A stretch of 64,000 nt of DNA from Variovorax paradoxus NBRC 15149 (GTDB taxonomy: Bacteria; Pseudomonadota; Gammaproteobacteria; Burkholderiales; Burkholderiaceae_C). Positions 1-8,695 of this stretch are shown here, piece by piece. The stretch covers positions 2,790,001 through 2,854,000 of the forward strand of contig NZ_BCUT01000001.1 in NCBI RefSeq assembly GCF_001591365.1, given 5' to 3'. A program made the translations under genes and the position numbers. The notes below the pieces were generated by a model. That model searched no databases and was not told the origin of the DNA. It saw nothing but the letters and a program-made list of their open reading frames with translations. Each line of letters begins with the position of its first letter. Position 1 is the stretch's first letter.

Positions 1-2197
1 CGCGCTCACCGGGCTCTCGGGCGAGCTGGTGTTCGAGCGCGCGGGCATGCTGGTGCGCAATGCGCGCGGCCGGCTGGCCGGTGCCACCGGCATCGAGGTG
101 AGCAAGGCCGAGGCGCAGATTGCCGACATGTCGCACCATGCCGCGCTGCTGCGCGTCGATGCGCAGGCCAAGGGGCCGCTCGCCGAACTGCTGCGCGTGG
201 GCGCGCCGCTGGCCGGGGAAACCGGCGAGGTGCTGTCCCGCGTGCGCGCCACCGGCACGGCCGACTACCGCCTGCACCTCGAACTGCCGCTGGCCGCACT
301 CGAGGCGGCCAAGGTCCAGGCCAGCATCGCGCTCACCGACAACGAGCTGCAGCTGGTGCCCGAGGCGCCGTCCTTCGCCCATGCGAAGGGCGTCGTCGGC
401 TTCACCGAAACGGGGTTTTCGCTGGCCGGCGTCAGCGCCAGGCTGCTGGGCGGCGAGGTCCGCGTCGAAGGCCGCGGCCGCTTTGCCGGGCCCGGCCGCG
501 AGGTGGCATTGAAGGCGCAGGGCACCGCCACGGCCGAGGGCCTGCGCGCGGCGCGCGAGGCCGAGTGGCTCGCGCGCATCGCGGCCAAGGCGAGCGGCAG
601 CACGCCCTATGCGGCCACCTTCTCGATGCGCGACGGCGCGCCGGAGTTCTTGCTCACCAGCACGCTGCAGGGCTTGGCGCTGCAGCTGCCCGCGCCGCTC
701 GTGAAGGCGGCGGATGAACAGATGCCGCTGCGCATCGAGAAGAAGGTGCTGCAGCGCGAGACCCGCGCGGGCGCCGCCGTCGCCGTGCAGGACCAGCTCT
801 CGATGGAGCTCGGCCGCATCGGCGCCGCCCAGTATGTGCGCGACATCTCCGGCGCCGAGGCGCGCGTGCTGCGCGGCAGCATCGGCATCGGCCTTGCGCC
901 GGGCGAGGCCGCCCCGGTGCCCGACAAGGGCGTGCTGGCCAACGTCAACGTCGCGAAGCTCGACATGCCCGCATGGCAGGCGCTGGTCGGCGACACCGCA
1001 AGCAGCGCCCCCGAAGCGGCGGGCGGTGCCGAGCGGCCCGAAGACGCGGCCACGGGCTACCTGCCCACGCGCATCGCGGTGCGGGCGCAGGAGCTCGGCA
1101 TCGCGGGGCGCACGCTGCACAACGTGGTGCTCGGCGGCACGCGCGACGGCGCGCTCTGGCGCGCCAACATCGACGCCACCGAGCTCAGCGGCTACGCCGA
1201 ATACCGCCACACCCAGGCCGGGCGGCTCTATGCGCGGCTCGCGCGGCTCAAGATCGCGCCCACCGAAGCCAGGCAGGTCGAAACCCTGCTCGACGAGCAG
1301 CCGGGCACGCTGCCCGCGCTCGACATCGTCATCGACGACTTCGAGCTGCTGGGCAAGCGCCTGGGCCGCGCCGAGATCGACGCCGTCAACCGCGGCGGCG
1401 CGGGCCGCGAATGGCTGCTCAACAAGTTGAGCTTCACCATGCCCGAGGCCAGTTTCTCGGCCAAGGGCACCTGGGCCGCCGCGCCGGGCGGCACCCCCGG
1501 GCGCGCAGAGCAGCGCCGCACGGCCATGACCTTCAAGCTGGACATCGCCGATGCCGGCGACCTGCTCACGCGCTTCGGCATGTCCGGCGTGCTGCGGCGC
1601 GGCAGCGGGCGGCTCGAAGGCGACGTCAACTGGCGCGGCTCGCCGTTCTCGCTCGACTATCCGAGCCTGGGCGGGCAGCTCCAGGTCAATGTCGAATCGG
1701 GCCAGTTCCTCAAGGCCGACCCGGGGCTGGCCAAGCTGCTCGGCGTGCTGAGCCTGCAGGCGCTGCCGCGCCGGCTCACGCTGGATTTCCGCGATGTCTT
1801 CAGCCAGGGCTTCGCCTTCGACTTCATCCGCGGCGACGCAAAAATCCACAACGGCATCGCGAGCACCAACAACCTGCAGATGAAGGGCGTCAACGCGGGC
1901 GCGCTGATGGACGGCTCGGCCGACATCGTGCGCGAAACGCAGGACCTGCGCGTGGTGGTGGTGCCCGAGATCAACGCCGGCACCGCCGCGCTGGTGGCCA
2001 CCGCGATCAATCCCGCGATCGGCCTGGGCACCTTCCTCGCGCAGTGGGTGCTGAGCAAGCCGCTTGCGGCCGCCGCCACGCAGGAGTTCCATATCCAAGG
2101 CACCTGGGCCGACCCCAAAATAGCCAAGGTGCCACGATCCATCCTGCCGAACGTGCCCGGCGCTGCCGCGGTGCCGCCCGGCGGCCAGGGCAAGTGA
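1..2197 (+). CDS. yhdP: YhdP family AsmA-like protein (3' part)
   Basis: This is the C-terminal part of a YhdP protein; the reading frame is open from base 2 and the true start lies left of the window, so the GTG at 29 is not a start. YhdP proteins are large inner-membrane-anchored AsmA-like proteins of the cell envelope, linked with TamB and YdbH to phospholipid transport to the outer membrane. The last 180 or so residues match the typical AsmA_2 end: a core reading FSQGFAFDFIRGDAKIHNG, then a segment with VVVPEINAGTAALVATAINP and a stretch rich in Leu, Ala and Trp (FLAQWVLSKPL) before EFHIQGTWADPKI. It is followed after 16 bases by the nitrilase-family gene, so the two are probably co-transcribed. 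The family call is firm; only the missing start limits it. Confidence 0.9.
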   Translation, partial: ALTGLSGELVFERAGMLVRNARGRLAGATGIEVSKAEAQIADMSHHAALLRVDAQAKGPLAELLRVGAPLAGETGEVLSRVRATGTADYRLHLELPLAALEAAKVQASIALTDNELQLVPEAPSFAHAKGVVGFTETGFSLAGVSARLLGGEVRVEGRGRFAGPGREVALKAQGTATAEGLRAAREAEWLARIAAKASGSTPYAATFSMRDGAPEFLLTSTLQGLALQLPAPLVKAADEQMPLRIEKKVLQRETRAGAAVAVQDQLSMELGRIGAAQYVRDISGAEARVLRGSIGIGLAPGEAAPVPDKGVLANVNVAKLDMPAWQALVGDTASSAPEAAGGAERPEDAATGYLPTRIAVRAQELGIAGRTLHNVVLGGTRDGALWRANIDATELSGYAEYRHTQAGRLYARLARLKIAPTEARQVETLLDEQPGTLPALDIVIDDFELLGKRLGRAEIDAVNRGGAGREWLLNKLSFTMPEASFSAKGTWAAAPGGTPGRAEQRRTAMTFKLDIADAGDLLTRFGMSGVLRRGSGRLEGDVNWRGSPFSLDYPSLGGQLQVNVESGQFLKADPGLAKLLGVLSLQALPRRLTLDFRDVFSQGFAFDFIRGDAKIHNGIASTNNLQMKGVNAGALMDGSADIVRETQDLRVVVVPEINAGTAALVATAINPAIGLGTFLAQWVLSKPLAAAATQEFHIQGTWADPKIAKVPRSILPNVPGAAAVPPGGQGK

Positions 2198-2213
2198 AAA
2201 CGGAGACCACGCC

Positions 2214-3029
2214 ATGAAAGTCGCAGCCATCCAGATGGTGTCGGCCATCGCCCGCGAAGCCAACCTCGCGCGCGCCCACGGCCTGCTCGCGCAAGCCGCC
2301 GCGGCCGGCGCCGAGCTGGCGGTGCTGCCCGAGTATTTCTGCATGATGGGCGCGCGCGATACCGACAAGCTCGGCCTGCGCGAGACCGCCGGCGCGGGCA
2401 CCGTGCAGGGCTTTCTGGCCGATGCGGCGCGCGAGTTCGGGCTCTGGATCGTGGGCGGCACGCTGCCCATCGAAAGCGGCGACGCCGAGCACGTGTTCAA
2501 CAGCTCGCTGTGCTATTCGCCCGACGGCCAGTGCGTGGCGCGCTACGACAAGATCCATCTCTTTTTCTTCGACAACGGCAGCGAGCGCTACGACGAGCGC
2601 CGCGTCATCGCGCCGGGCGCCGAGCCCGTGATGTTCGAGCTGCCCTCGCGCGACGGCCACCGCTGGCGCGTGGGCATGAGCGTGTGCTACGACCTGCGCT
2701 TTCCCGAGCTGTACCGCGCGCTCGCCAAGCGCGGCGCCGAGCTGCTGCTGGTGCCCAGCGCCTTCACCCGCACCACGGGCGCCGCGCACTGGGAGGTGCT
2801 GCTGCGCGCGCGGGCCATCGAGAACCTGGCCTGGGTGGTGGCGCCCGCGCAGGGCGGCACGCACGAGAACGGCCGCCACACCTGGGGCCAGTCGATGGTG
2901 GTCGATCCCTGGGGCACGGTGGTGGCGCAGCAGGCGAGCGAAGAAGGCGTGGTGCTGTTCGACCTGGACGCCGGGCAGATCGAGCGCGTGCGCGCGCAGC
3001 TGCCCGTGCTCTCGCACTGCGTGCTCTAG
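2214..3029 (+). CDS. Carbon-nitrogen hydrolase (nitrilase/omega-amidase family)
   Basis: A 271-residue nitrilase-superfamily hydrolase of the Nit/omega-amidase branch, which cleaves C-N bonds of small amides in the cytoplasm. The catalytic triad is visible: Glu40 in LPEYF, Lys113 in RYDKIHLF and Cys158 in SVCYDLRFPELYR. Length is normal for the family. The start is supported by GGAG nine bases upstream. It follows yhdP closely, and its stop codon directly abuts the start of the histidine kinase gene. The substrate cannot be read from the sequence; deaminated glutathione amidase (Nit1-like) and 2-oxoglutaramate amidase are the likeliest roles by family. Confidence 0.9.
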   Translation: MKVAAIQMVSAIAREANLARAHGLLAQAAAAGAELAVLPEYFCMMGARDTDKLGLRETAGAGTVQGFLADAAREFGLWIVGGTLPIESGDAEHVFNSSLCYSPDGQCVARYDKIHLFFFDNGSERYDERRVIAPGAEPVMFELPSRDGHRWRVGMSVCYDLRFPELYRALAKRGAELLLVPSAFTRTTGAAHWEVLLRARAIENLAWVVAPAQGGTHENGRHTWGQSMVVDPWGTVVAQQASEEGVVLFDLDAGQIERVRAQLPVLSHCVL

Positions 3030-5081
3030 ATGCAGGAGGCCGCCCTGACTGTCGCTCCGCCGCGATGGGCACTGTCGGCGTTCGCGCGGCTGCGCTCGCT
3101 GTGGCAGCGCTGGTTCCTCTGGCTGATCCTGGCCGTGCTGGTGTCGGCGCTGCTGGTCACCGTGGTGTGGCTCGCGGGCCGGCACGAGGTCGAGCAGGTG
3201 CAGGCCACGCTCGACCGCGACACCGCCGATGCGGTGTCCGACCTTCGCATCGGCCTGCAGCGCAATGCCCAGAGCCTGCGCGCCACCCAGGCCCCGGGCC
3301 TGGACCGCACGCATTGGCCCGAAGCCGCGGCCTCGCTGCTGCGCGAGCACCGCGAATGGCTCCGGCTCGAATGGCGCGACGCCGCGCTGCGGCCGCTCGA
3401 AGCGGTGAACACGCCCTACCGCATGCGGCTGATCGCCGAGGACAGCCGCGGCGCCGACCAGTCGGACGTGGGGCTCGCCTGTGCGGCCGCGCGCAAGCTG
3501 GGCGCGCCGGCCTATTCGCCGAGCCACTACGTGCCGATCCTCGGCGGGGGCGGCGTCGAGGTGATGGAACTGTGCGTGCCGATCGACGCGGGCGGCTTCC
3601 TGGTGGCGAGCTACTCGCTGCGCGACACGCTGATCGAACTGGTCGGCCCCACGCTCACGCGCGGCCAGGAGGTGGCCTTCACCGAGGCCGACGGCACGCG
3701 CCTGGTGGCGCTCGGCACCTCGCGCCGCACCGGGACGCGCGTCTTCACCTCGCAGCAGCTGATCGACCTGCCCGGCGCCGCGCTGATGCTGCGCGTGGAC
3801 GGCTGGCGCGCTGCGCCCGATCTTTTTCCGAACGTGCTGACGGCGCTGGTCACGGCGATTTCGATCGCGCTGGTGTCGGTGCTGGTGCTGCTTGCGCGCG
3901 ACACGCGCCGCCGGCTGCGCGCCGAGCGCGACCTGGCCGATGCGCTGGCCTTCCGCAAGGCGATGGAAGACTCGGTCATCACCGGCCTGCGCGCGCGCGA
4001 CCTGCAGGGGCGCATCACCTACGTGAACCCCGCGTTCTGCGAAATGGTCGGCTTCAGCCCCGAAGAGCTGATGGCCGGCAGCGGCGAAGACATCGAGGCG
4101 CCCTACTGGCCCACCGAGCTGGCGCACGAATACCAGCAGCGGCAGGCCCGCCGGCTGGCCGGCGGCATGCCGCCGCGCGAGGGCTTCGAGTCGGTCTTCA
4201 TGCGCAAGGACGGCACGCGCTTTCCGGTGCTCATCTTCGAGGCCCCGCTGATCAACGCGCACCGCGTGCAGACCGGCTGGATGAGCGCCTTCATCGACAT
4301 CAGCGAGCAGCGCCGCATCGAGGAGCTCTCGCGCGCCAGCCAGGAGCGGCTGCAGGCCAGCGCGCGGCTTGCCACGGTGGGCGAGATGGCCTCGCTGCTG
4401 AGCCACGAGCTCACGCAGCCGCTGGCCGCCATTGCCAGCTATGCGACCGGCTCGCTCAACATGCTCGGGCCGCACGCCAAGGGCGAGCAGGCCGAGGTGG
4501 CCATGGCGGTGCGGCGCATTGCCGAGCAGGCCGACCGCGCCGGCCAGGTGATCCGCAGCGTGCACGACTTCGTGCGCCGCCGCGACCGCACGCGCGAGGC
4601 GGTGGCGCCGCAGGCGCTGATCGATGCGGTGCTGCCGCTGGTGCGGCTGCAGGCGCGCAAGCTCGGCGTGAGCATCGAGGTGGTGCTCGAAGACCGCCTG
4701 CCCGCGGCCGTGTGCGACCGCACGCTGGTCGAGCAGGTGCTGCTCAACCTCGCGCGCAATGCCATGCAGGCCATGGACACGCCGGACCACCGGGGCGAGC
4801 GCGTGCTGCGGCTGCGCGTGTCGCGCGTCGTCGCGGTCGGCGGCCCGGGCGCGGAGGATGCCCGCCGCTGGCTGGAGTTTGCCGTGGCCGACCTGGGCTG
4901 CGGCATCAGCGAAGAGGTGGCGGGCCGCCTCTTCACGCCTTTCTTCACCACGCGCGCCGACGGCATGGGCCTGGGACTGAGCCTGTGCCGCACCGTGGTG
5001 GAGCAGCATGGCGGGGTGCTGGTGTTCGAGCCCAACCGGCCCCGGGGCACCGTGTTCCGGTTTACCCTGCCGAGTACATGA
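3030..5081 (+). CDS. PAS-domain sensor histidine kinase
   Basis: A 683-residue membrane histidine kinase. A first membrane segment is at about residues 28-50, followed by a periplasmic sensing region of some 215 residues and a second membrane segment near 267-290. A PAS domain follows (ITYVNPAFCEMVGF), with a PAC-like end before ISEQRRIEE. The phospho-acceptor is His459 in SHELTQPLAAIASY, and the ATPase domain shows the N box (LLNLARNAMQAM) and the glycine box (GMGLGLSLCR). The ATG directly follows the TAG of the amidase gene. The response regulator gene begins 43 bases downstream, so the two form a two-component pair. H-box sequence and partner resemble the FixL/DctB/TodS-type kinases. The signal is unknown. 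Confidence 0.92.
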   Translation: MQEAALTVAPPRWALSAFARLRSLWQRWFLWLILAVLVSALLVTVVWLAGRHEVEQVQATLDRDTADAVSDLRIGLQRNAQSLRATQAPGLDRTHWPEAAASLLREHREWLRLEWRDAALRPLEAVNTPYRMRLIAEDSRGADQSDVGLACAAARKLGAPAYSPSHYVPILGGGGVEVMELCVPIDAGGFLVASYSLRDTLIELVGPTLTRGQEVAFTEADGTRLVALGTSRRTGTRVFTSQQLIDLPGAALMLRVDGWRAAPDLFPNVLTALVTAISIALVSVLVLLARDTRRRLRAERDLADALAFRKAMEDSVITGLRARDLQGRITYVNPAFCEMVGFSPEELMAGSGEDIEAPYWPTELAHEYQQRQARRLAGGMPPREGFESVFMRKDGTRFPVLIFEAPLINAHRVQTGWMSAFIDISEQRRIEELSRASQERLQASARLATVGEMASLLSHELTQPLAAIASYATGSLNMLGPHAKGEQAEVAMAVRRIAEQADRAGQVIRSVHDFVRRRDRTREAVAPQALIDAVLPLVRLQARKLGVSIEVVLEDRLPAAVCDRTLVEQVLLNLARNAMQAMDTPDHRGERVLRLRVSRVVAVGGPGAEDARRWLEFAVADLGCGISEEVAGRLFTPFFTTRADGMGLGLSLCRTVVEQHGGVLVFEPNRPRGTVFRFTLPST

Positions 5082-5124
5082 TCAACCCCCGCGCTTTTGT
5101 GCCCGTCTCTGGAATCGACATGAC

Positions 5125-5751
5125 ATGCAACCGCTGATCGACGGCCTGATCTTCATCGTGGACGACGACGCCAGCGTGCGCGAGGCGCTGGCCTGGCTGC
5201 TGCGCTCGCGCCGCCTCGAAAGCGAGCACTTCGCGAGCGCCGAGGCCTTCGAGCTGCGCCTGGCCGAAGGCCCGCTGCCCGACCAGCCGCTGTGCCTGCT
5301 GCTGGACGTGCGCATGCCCGGCACCAGCGGCCTGGTGCTGTTCGACCGGCTCGCCGAGCGCGGCCTGCTGGACGCCATGCCGGTGATCTTCCTGACCGGC
5401 CATGCCGACGTGCCCACGGCCGTGGATGCGGTGAAGCGCGGCGCCTTCGACTTCTGCGAGAAGCCGTTCTCCGACAACGCCCTGGTCGACCGCATCGAGC
5501 AGGCGCTGGGCGCTTCGCTGCGGGCGCTGGAGGTGCGGCGCGTGCGGCGCAGCCTGGCCGGCCGCGTCGCCGAACTGACCGAGCGCGAGCGCGACGTGAT
5601 GCGGCTCGTGGTCGAGGGCCTGCCGAACAAGCTGATCGCCGATCAGCTGGCCATCAGCGTGCGCACGGTGGAGGTCCACCGCGCACGCGTGTTCGACAAG
5701 ATGGAAGTGAAATCGGCGGTCGAGCTGGCCAACCGCCTGCGGGATCTCTAG
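5125..5751 (+). CDS. FixJ-family response regulator
   Basis: A 208-residue cytoplasmic DNA-binding response regulator and the partner of the upstream kinase. The receiver domain holds the acidic triad (VDDDAS near residues 12-17) and the phospho-acceptor Asp61 in LLLDVRMPG, with the conserved Lys in CEKPF. The C-terminal LuxR-type helix-turn-helix runs from LTERERDVMRLV through RTVEVHRARV. The ATG at 5125 is chosen because it gives MQPLIDGLIFIVDDD, the expected short lead into the first strand; the frame stays open further upstream but that part lies in the kinase 3' end. It ends four bases before the convergent OmpA-type gene. Confidence 0.93.
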   Translation: MQPLIDGLIFIVDDDASVREALAWLLRSRRLESEHFASAEAFELRLAEGPLPDQPLCLLLDVRMPGTSGLVLFDRLAERGLLDAMPVIFLTGHADVPTAVDAVKRGAFDFCEKPFSDNALVDRIEQALGASLRALEVRRVRRSLAGRVAELTERERDVMRLVVEGLPNKLIADQLAISVRTVEVHRARVFDKMEVKSAVELANRLRDL

Positions 5752-5755
5752 AAGA

Positions 5756-6319
5756 TCAGACCTTTTCCGCGACGAAGATCTCGACGCGGCGGTTCTGGGC
5801 CCGGCCGGCCGGCGTGCCGTTGTCGGCGATCGGCTCGCGCGAGCCGCGGCCGTCGGTGGTGATGGCCGTGGTCGAGACGCCGCGGCTCACCAGGTGGTTG
5901 CGCACACTGTCGGCGCGGCTCACCGAGAGGCGCTCGTTGCCTTCCTCGCTGCCGGTGTTGTCGGTATGGCCCACCACGCGCACGCTGGCCGCGGCCGCGC
6001 TGCGCAGGCCTTCGGCCACCTTGTCGAGCACCTGCGCCAGGTTGCGCTTGACGTTGGCGCGGCCCACGTCGAACGACAGTTCATTGGGAACCACGAGATG
6101 CAGCTGGTTGTCCGCGGTCTGCTCGATCACCACGCCCGTGCCCTTGGTGGAACTTTCCAGCTCGGTCTTGAGCGCCGCCAGGCGCGCAGTCCAGCTGTTG
6201 GCCGGTGCAGCCGCCTGGGCGGCCGGCGCAGCGGCCGATCCCGGCGCGGGCGATTGCGAGGCGCACCCCGCAACGAACAATGCGGCCGCAGCCGCACCCG
6301 AAACAACAAGCTTCCTCAT
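5756..6319 (-). CDS. OmpA-family lipoprotein
   Basis: A 187-residue envelope lipoprotein. The signal peptide ends in a lipobox (LFVAGC) with Cys19 as the lipidated residue. A linker rich in Ala and Pro follows, then an OmpA C-terminal peptidoglycan-binding domain from about residue 85 (SFDVGRANVKRNL, VVGHTDNTGSEEGN, SVSRADSVRNHL, AQNRRVEIFV). The start codon at 6319 has AGAGGG at a reasonable distance; an upstream ATG would put a charged stretch before the signal peptide. It lies downstream of a second, paralogous OmpA-type lipoprotein on the same strand. Role by family: anchoring the envelope to peptidoglycan. Confidence 0.88.
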   Translation of the reverse strand: MRKLVVSGAAAAALFVAGCASQSPAPGSAAAPAAQAAAPANSWTARLAALKTELESSTKGTGVVIEQTADNQLHLVVPNELSFDVGRANVKRNLAQVLDKVAEGLRSAAAASVRVVGHTDNTGSEEGNERLSVSRADSVRNHLVSRGVSTTAITTDGRGSREPIADNGTPAGRAQNRRVEIFVAEKV

Positions 6320-6417
6320 GAGTTTTTCCCTCTTTGTGAACATGAAACGATGACGATGGGCGCCGGCCGCTCCCGCACGGCCGGCTTTGTTTTTATTTAC
6401 TGCATCAGCCGATCCGG

Positions 6418-7077
6418 TCAGCCCCGCGGCGCGCGCTCGCCCACGTAGATCTCGACGCGGCGGTTCTGCGCCCGGCCGGCATCGCTGTTGTTGTTGGCGA
6501 TCGGTTCGTGCGAGCCGCGGCCTTCGATGCGGAAGGCGGCGGCGCTCACGCCGCGCGCCACCAGGTAGTCGCGCGTGCTGGCGGCGCGGTCGACCGACAG
6601 CGGGTTGTTGATGGCGTCCGAGCCGGTGTTGTCGGTGTGGCCGATGATGCGCACCTCGGCGTTCGGGTTGTTGCGCAGGCCGCTCGCGAACTGGTCGAGC
6701 ACCGGAGCGAAGTTGGACTTGATGTTGGAGCGGCCCACGTCGAAGGAGACGTCGCTCGGGATCTGCAGCTTGAGCTCGTTGTTCGGGGTTTGGGTCACGG
6801 CCACGCCGGTGCCCTGGGTGGCGGCTTCCATCTGGCGCTTCTGGTTTTCCATGCGCTGCGACCACAGGTAGCCGCCGAGCGCGCCGGCTGCGGCGCCGAC
6901 CACGGCACCCGTGCCGATGGCGCCGCGGTTGCCGCCGGTGGCGGAGCCGATGGCGGCGCCGCCGAGCGCGCCGATGCCGGCGCCGATGCCGGTGTTGCGC
7001 TGGGTGTCGGTCATGCCGCCGGCGCAGCCGGACAGGACGAGGGCGGCAGCGGTGGTGGCGAGTACAAACTTTTTCAT
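6418..7077 (-). CDS. Glycine-zipper OmpA-family lipoprotein (YiaD-like)
   Basis: A 219-residue lipoprotein with the same domain order and length as E. coli YiaD. A signal peptide with lipobox (LVLSGC, Cys18) is followed by a glycine-zipper region (GIGAGIGALGGAAIG, then GAVVGAAAGALGGYLW) at about residues 28-70. The C-terminal OmpA domain shows SFDVGRSNIKSNF, IIGHTDNTGSDAIN and AQNRRVEIYV. AAGGGA lies just upstream of the ATG. The OmpA domain is clearly paralogous to that of the next gene downstream, and the pair is probably an old tandem duplication in which only this copy has the zipper. Confidence 0.9.
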   Translation of the reverse strand: MKKFVLATTAAALVLSGCAGGMTDTQRNTGIGAGIGALGGAAIGSATGGNRGAIGTGAVVGAAAGALGGYLWSQRMENQKRQMEAATQGTGVAVTQTPNNELKLQIPSDVSFDVGRSNIKSNFAPVLDQFASGLRNNPNAEVRIIGHTDNTGSDAINNPLSVDRAASTRDYLVARGVSAAAFRIEGRGSHEPIANNNSDAGRAQNRRVEIYVGERAPRG

Positions 7078-7154
7078 GGCAATCCCTTTCAAGGTTGAAT
7101 CAGGCGGGCCACAGCTTAGCCTCGGCGAGCATGCGATGGTACGGCCTTCCCAAC

Positions 7155-7182
7155 TTGCAGGAAAGAGGAAAACTTTCTGCAA
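7155..7182. terminator. Imperfect hairpin upstream of the YiaD-like gene
   Basis: An inverted repeat (TTGCAG-GAAAG against CTTTCTGCAA, with one bulged base and a seven-base loop) in the 197-base gap between the 54-residue membrane protein gene and the YiaD-like gene. No U-run follows on either strand, so it may be an mRNA leader hairpin rather than a terminator. The same gap has a small dyad at 7207-7223 (GCTACTA against TAATAGC). Confidence 0.3.
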
Positions 7183-7274
7183 AGGCCCGTGTTTGCTGCG
7201 ATGATTGCTACTAAAGTAATAGCTATTGGGCTGTTCTCCGACATTCCACTGCGGTCCCGGGCTACGCAAGGAAT

Positions 7275-7439
7275 TCACGCTTTGGGCGGGAGATTCTTCT
7301 TTTCGTTGGCTCCCTTGCCATCGGCGGCGTCGTCGTCGTCGTGCAGCTCGCCTTTTTTTCGACCGGAAAACATGGTCCACCAGACGATCAAGATGAACAC
7401 GAGCCCGGCCCCGAGGGCTTCAAGCAAAATCAAACCCAT
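7275..7439 (-). CDS. 54-residue single-pass membrane protein
   Basis: A small protein with one strong hydrophobic helix at about residues 2-22 (MGLILLEALGAG, then LVFILIVWWTMF). A basic patch (SGRKKGE) and an acidic, hydrophilic tail (HDDDDAADGKG) follow, consistent with a cytoplasmic tail. A GGAG element stands about nine bases before the ATG on this strand. Its start codon (7437-7439) overlaps the mltA start codon (7438-7440) on the other strand by two bases, so each gene's leader lies inside the other gene. I recognise no named family and infer no function. Support for it being real is the membrane helix plus the well-placed ribosome binding site. Confidence 0.65.
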   Translation of the reverse strand: MGLILLEALGAGLVFILIVWWTMFSGRKKGELHDDDDAADGKGANEKKNLPPKA

Positions 7440-8586
7440 GAGAAATGGACTCCAGTGGCTGGTTGGGCTCGCGATCGTAGCAACGCTGGCCGGCTGCTCG
7501 GTCGCCCCGCGTGCGCCCGACACCCCGGCCCGGCCGGCCGCCACGCCGCCGCGCGAGCTCGGACCGCTGACCGGTTCGCTCGCGCATCCCAAGAGCCGGT
7601 GGGTGCCGGTCGGCTGGTCGGAGCTGCCGGGTTTCGGCGACGACCCGCTGCACGAAGCCTGGATTGCGCTCCTGGCCAACTGCGCGCGGCCCAACGCCGC
7701 CTTTGCGCCGCTGTGCCGCGAGGTGCGCCAGCTGGCCATCGCCACGCCCGAGGAGCAGCGCCAGTGGATGACCGAGCGGCTGCAGCCCTACCGCGTCGAG
7801 TCGCTCGCGGGCTCGAGCGAAGGCAAGCTCACGAGCTACTACGAGCCGGTGTACGAGGCCTCGCGCGTGCCCACCGCCGCCTTCAACATTCCGATCTACC
7901 AGGCGCCCGACGGCCTGGTGCCGCGGCGGCCCTGGTACACCCGCCAGGAAATCGAAACCCTGCCCGAAGCCCAGGCCGCGCTGCGCGGCCGCGAGATCGC
8001 CTGGATGGCCGACCCGATCGACGCGCTGATGCTGCACATCCAGGGCTCGGGGCGCCTTCGCATCATCGAGGCCAACGGCGTGCAGCGCACCGTGCGCGTG
8101 GCGTACTCGGCCACCAACGAGCAGCCGTACAAGAGCGTGCAGCAATGGCTGATCGGCCAGGGGGTGACCAAGATCGGCAAGTGGCCCGACGACACCAAGG
8201 CCTGGGCCGCGCAGAACCCGCAGCGCGTGACGCAGCTCCTGTGGAGCAATCCGCGCTACGTGTTCTTCCGCGAGGAGACCATGAGCGAGCTCGATGCGGC
8301 CTTCGGCCCGCGCGGCGCGCAGGGCGTGCCGCTGACGGCCGGGCGCTCCATCGCGGTCGACCGCGACAGCATCCCGTACGGCACGCCGGTCTGGCTCGCG
8401 TCGAGCGGGCCGGCGGCGCAGCTGCAGAAGCTGGTGGTGGCGCAGGACACCGGCAGCGCCATCGTCGGCGCGGTGCGCGCGGACTACTTTGCCGGCACCG
8501 GCGCCGATGCGGGCCGCCTGGCCGCCAGCATGAACCAGCCGCTGCGCCTGTGGGCGCTGTGGCCAAGGCAAACGCCGGCGCCCTGA
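7438..8586 (+). CDS. mltA: Membrane-bound lytic murein transglycosylase A
   Basis: A 382-residue lytic transglycosylase that cleaves the MurNAc-GlcNAc bond of peptidoglycan with formation of 1,6-anhydroMurNAc. The signal peptide ends in a lipobox (ATLAGC) with Cys20, so it is an outer-membrane lipoprotein. The MltA domain is recognisable (LTSYYEPVYEAS, MLHIQGSGRLR), followed by the 3D domain with the catalytic aspartate region (VAQDTGSAIVGAVRADYF). The start at 7438 is chosen because it gives a compact lipoprotein signal; no strong ribosome binding site precedes it, and an in-frame ATG at 7393 is the alternative. Confidence 0.92.
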   Translation: MRNGLQWLVGLAIVATLAGCSVAPRAPDTPARPAATPPRELGPLTGSLAHPKSRWVPVGWSELPGFGDDPLHEAWIALLANCARPNAAFAPLCREVRQLAIATPEEQRQWMTERLQPYRVESLAGSSEGKLTSYYEPVYEASRVPTAAFNIPIYQAPDGLVPRRPWYTRQEIETLPEAQAALRGREIAWMADPIDALMLHIQGSGRLRIIEANGVQRTVRVAYSATNEQPYKSVQQWLIGQGVTKIGKWPDDTKAWAAQNPQRVTQLLWSNPRYVFFREETMSELDAAFGPRGAQGVPLTAGRSIAVDRDSIPYGTPVWLASSGPAAQLQKLVVAQDTGSAIVGAVRADYFAGTGADAGRLAASMNQPLRLWALWPRQTPAP

Positions 8587-8695
8587 GCGCCAAGCAGATG
8601 CGCCTGACCGCGGGCTGAGCGTTTCACGCGGGTGTCATGCGAATTGCCTAACTTCGCGGGTTGATTTCCTTTTCAACCCACGAAAGCGATTGCGC

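Noticed and set aside
2007..5009. A very long open frame on the minus strand opposite the amidase and kinase genes
   Set aside because: It is rich in His, Arg, Ala and Gln in the pattern expected from the antisense of high-GC genes, has no domain, and the plus-strand genes are unmistakable.
5008..5124. Possible longer N-terminus of the response regulator
   Set aside because: The extension lies in the kinase 3' end and intergenic bases, shows no homology, and receiver domains start close to the first strand.
6320..6865. Upstream extension of the downstream OmpA-type lipoprotein into its neighbour
   Set aside because: It would put the lipoprotein signal peptide far inside the protein; the start at 6319 has a ribosome binding site and gives a clean signal.
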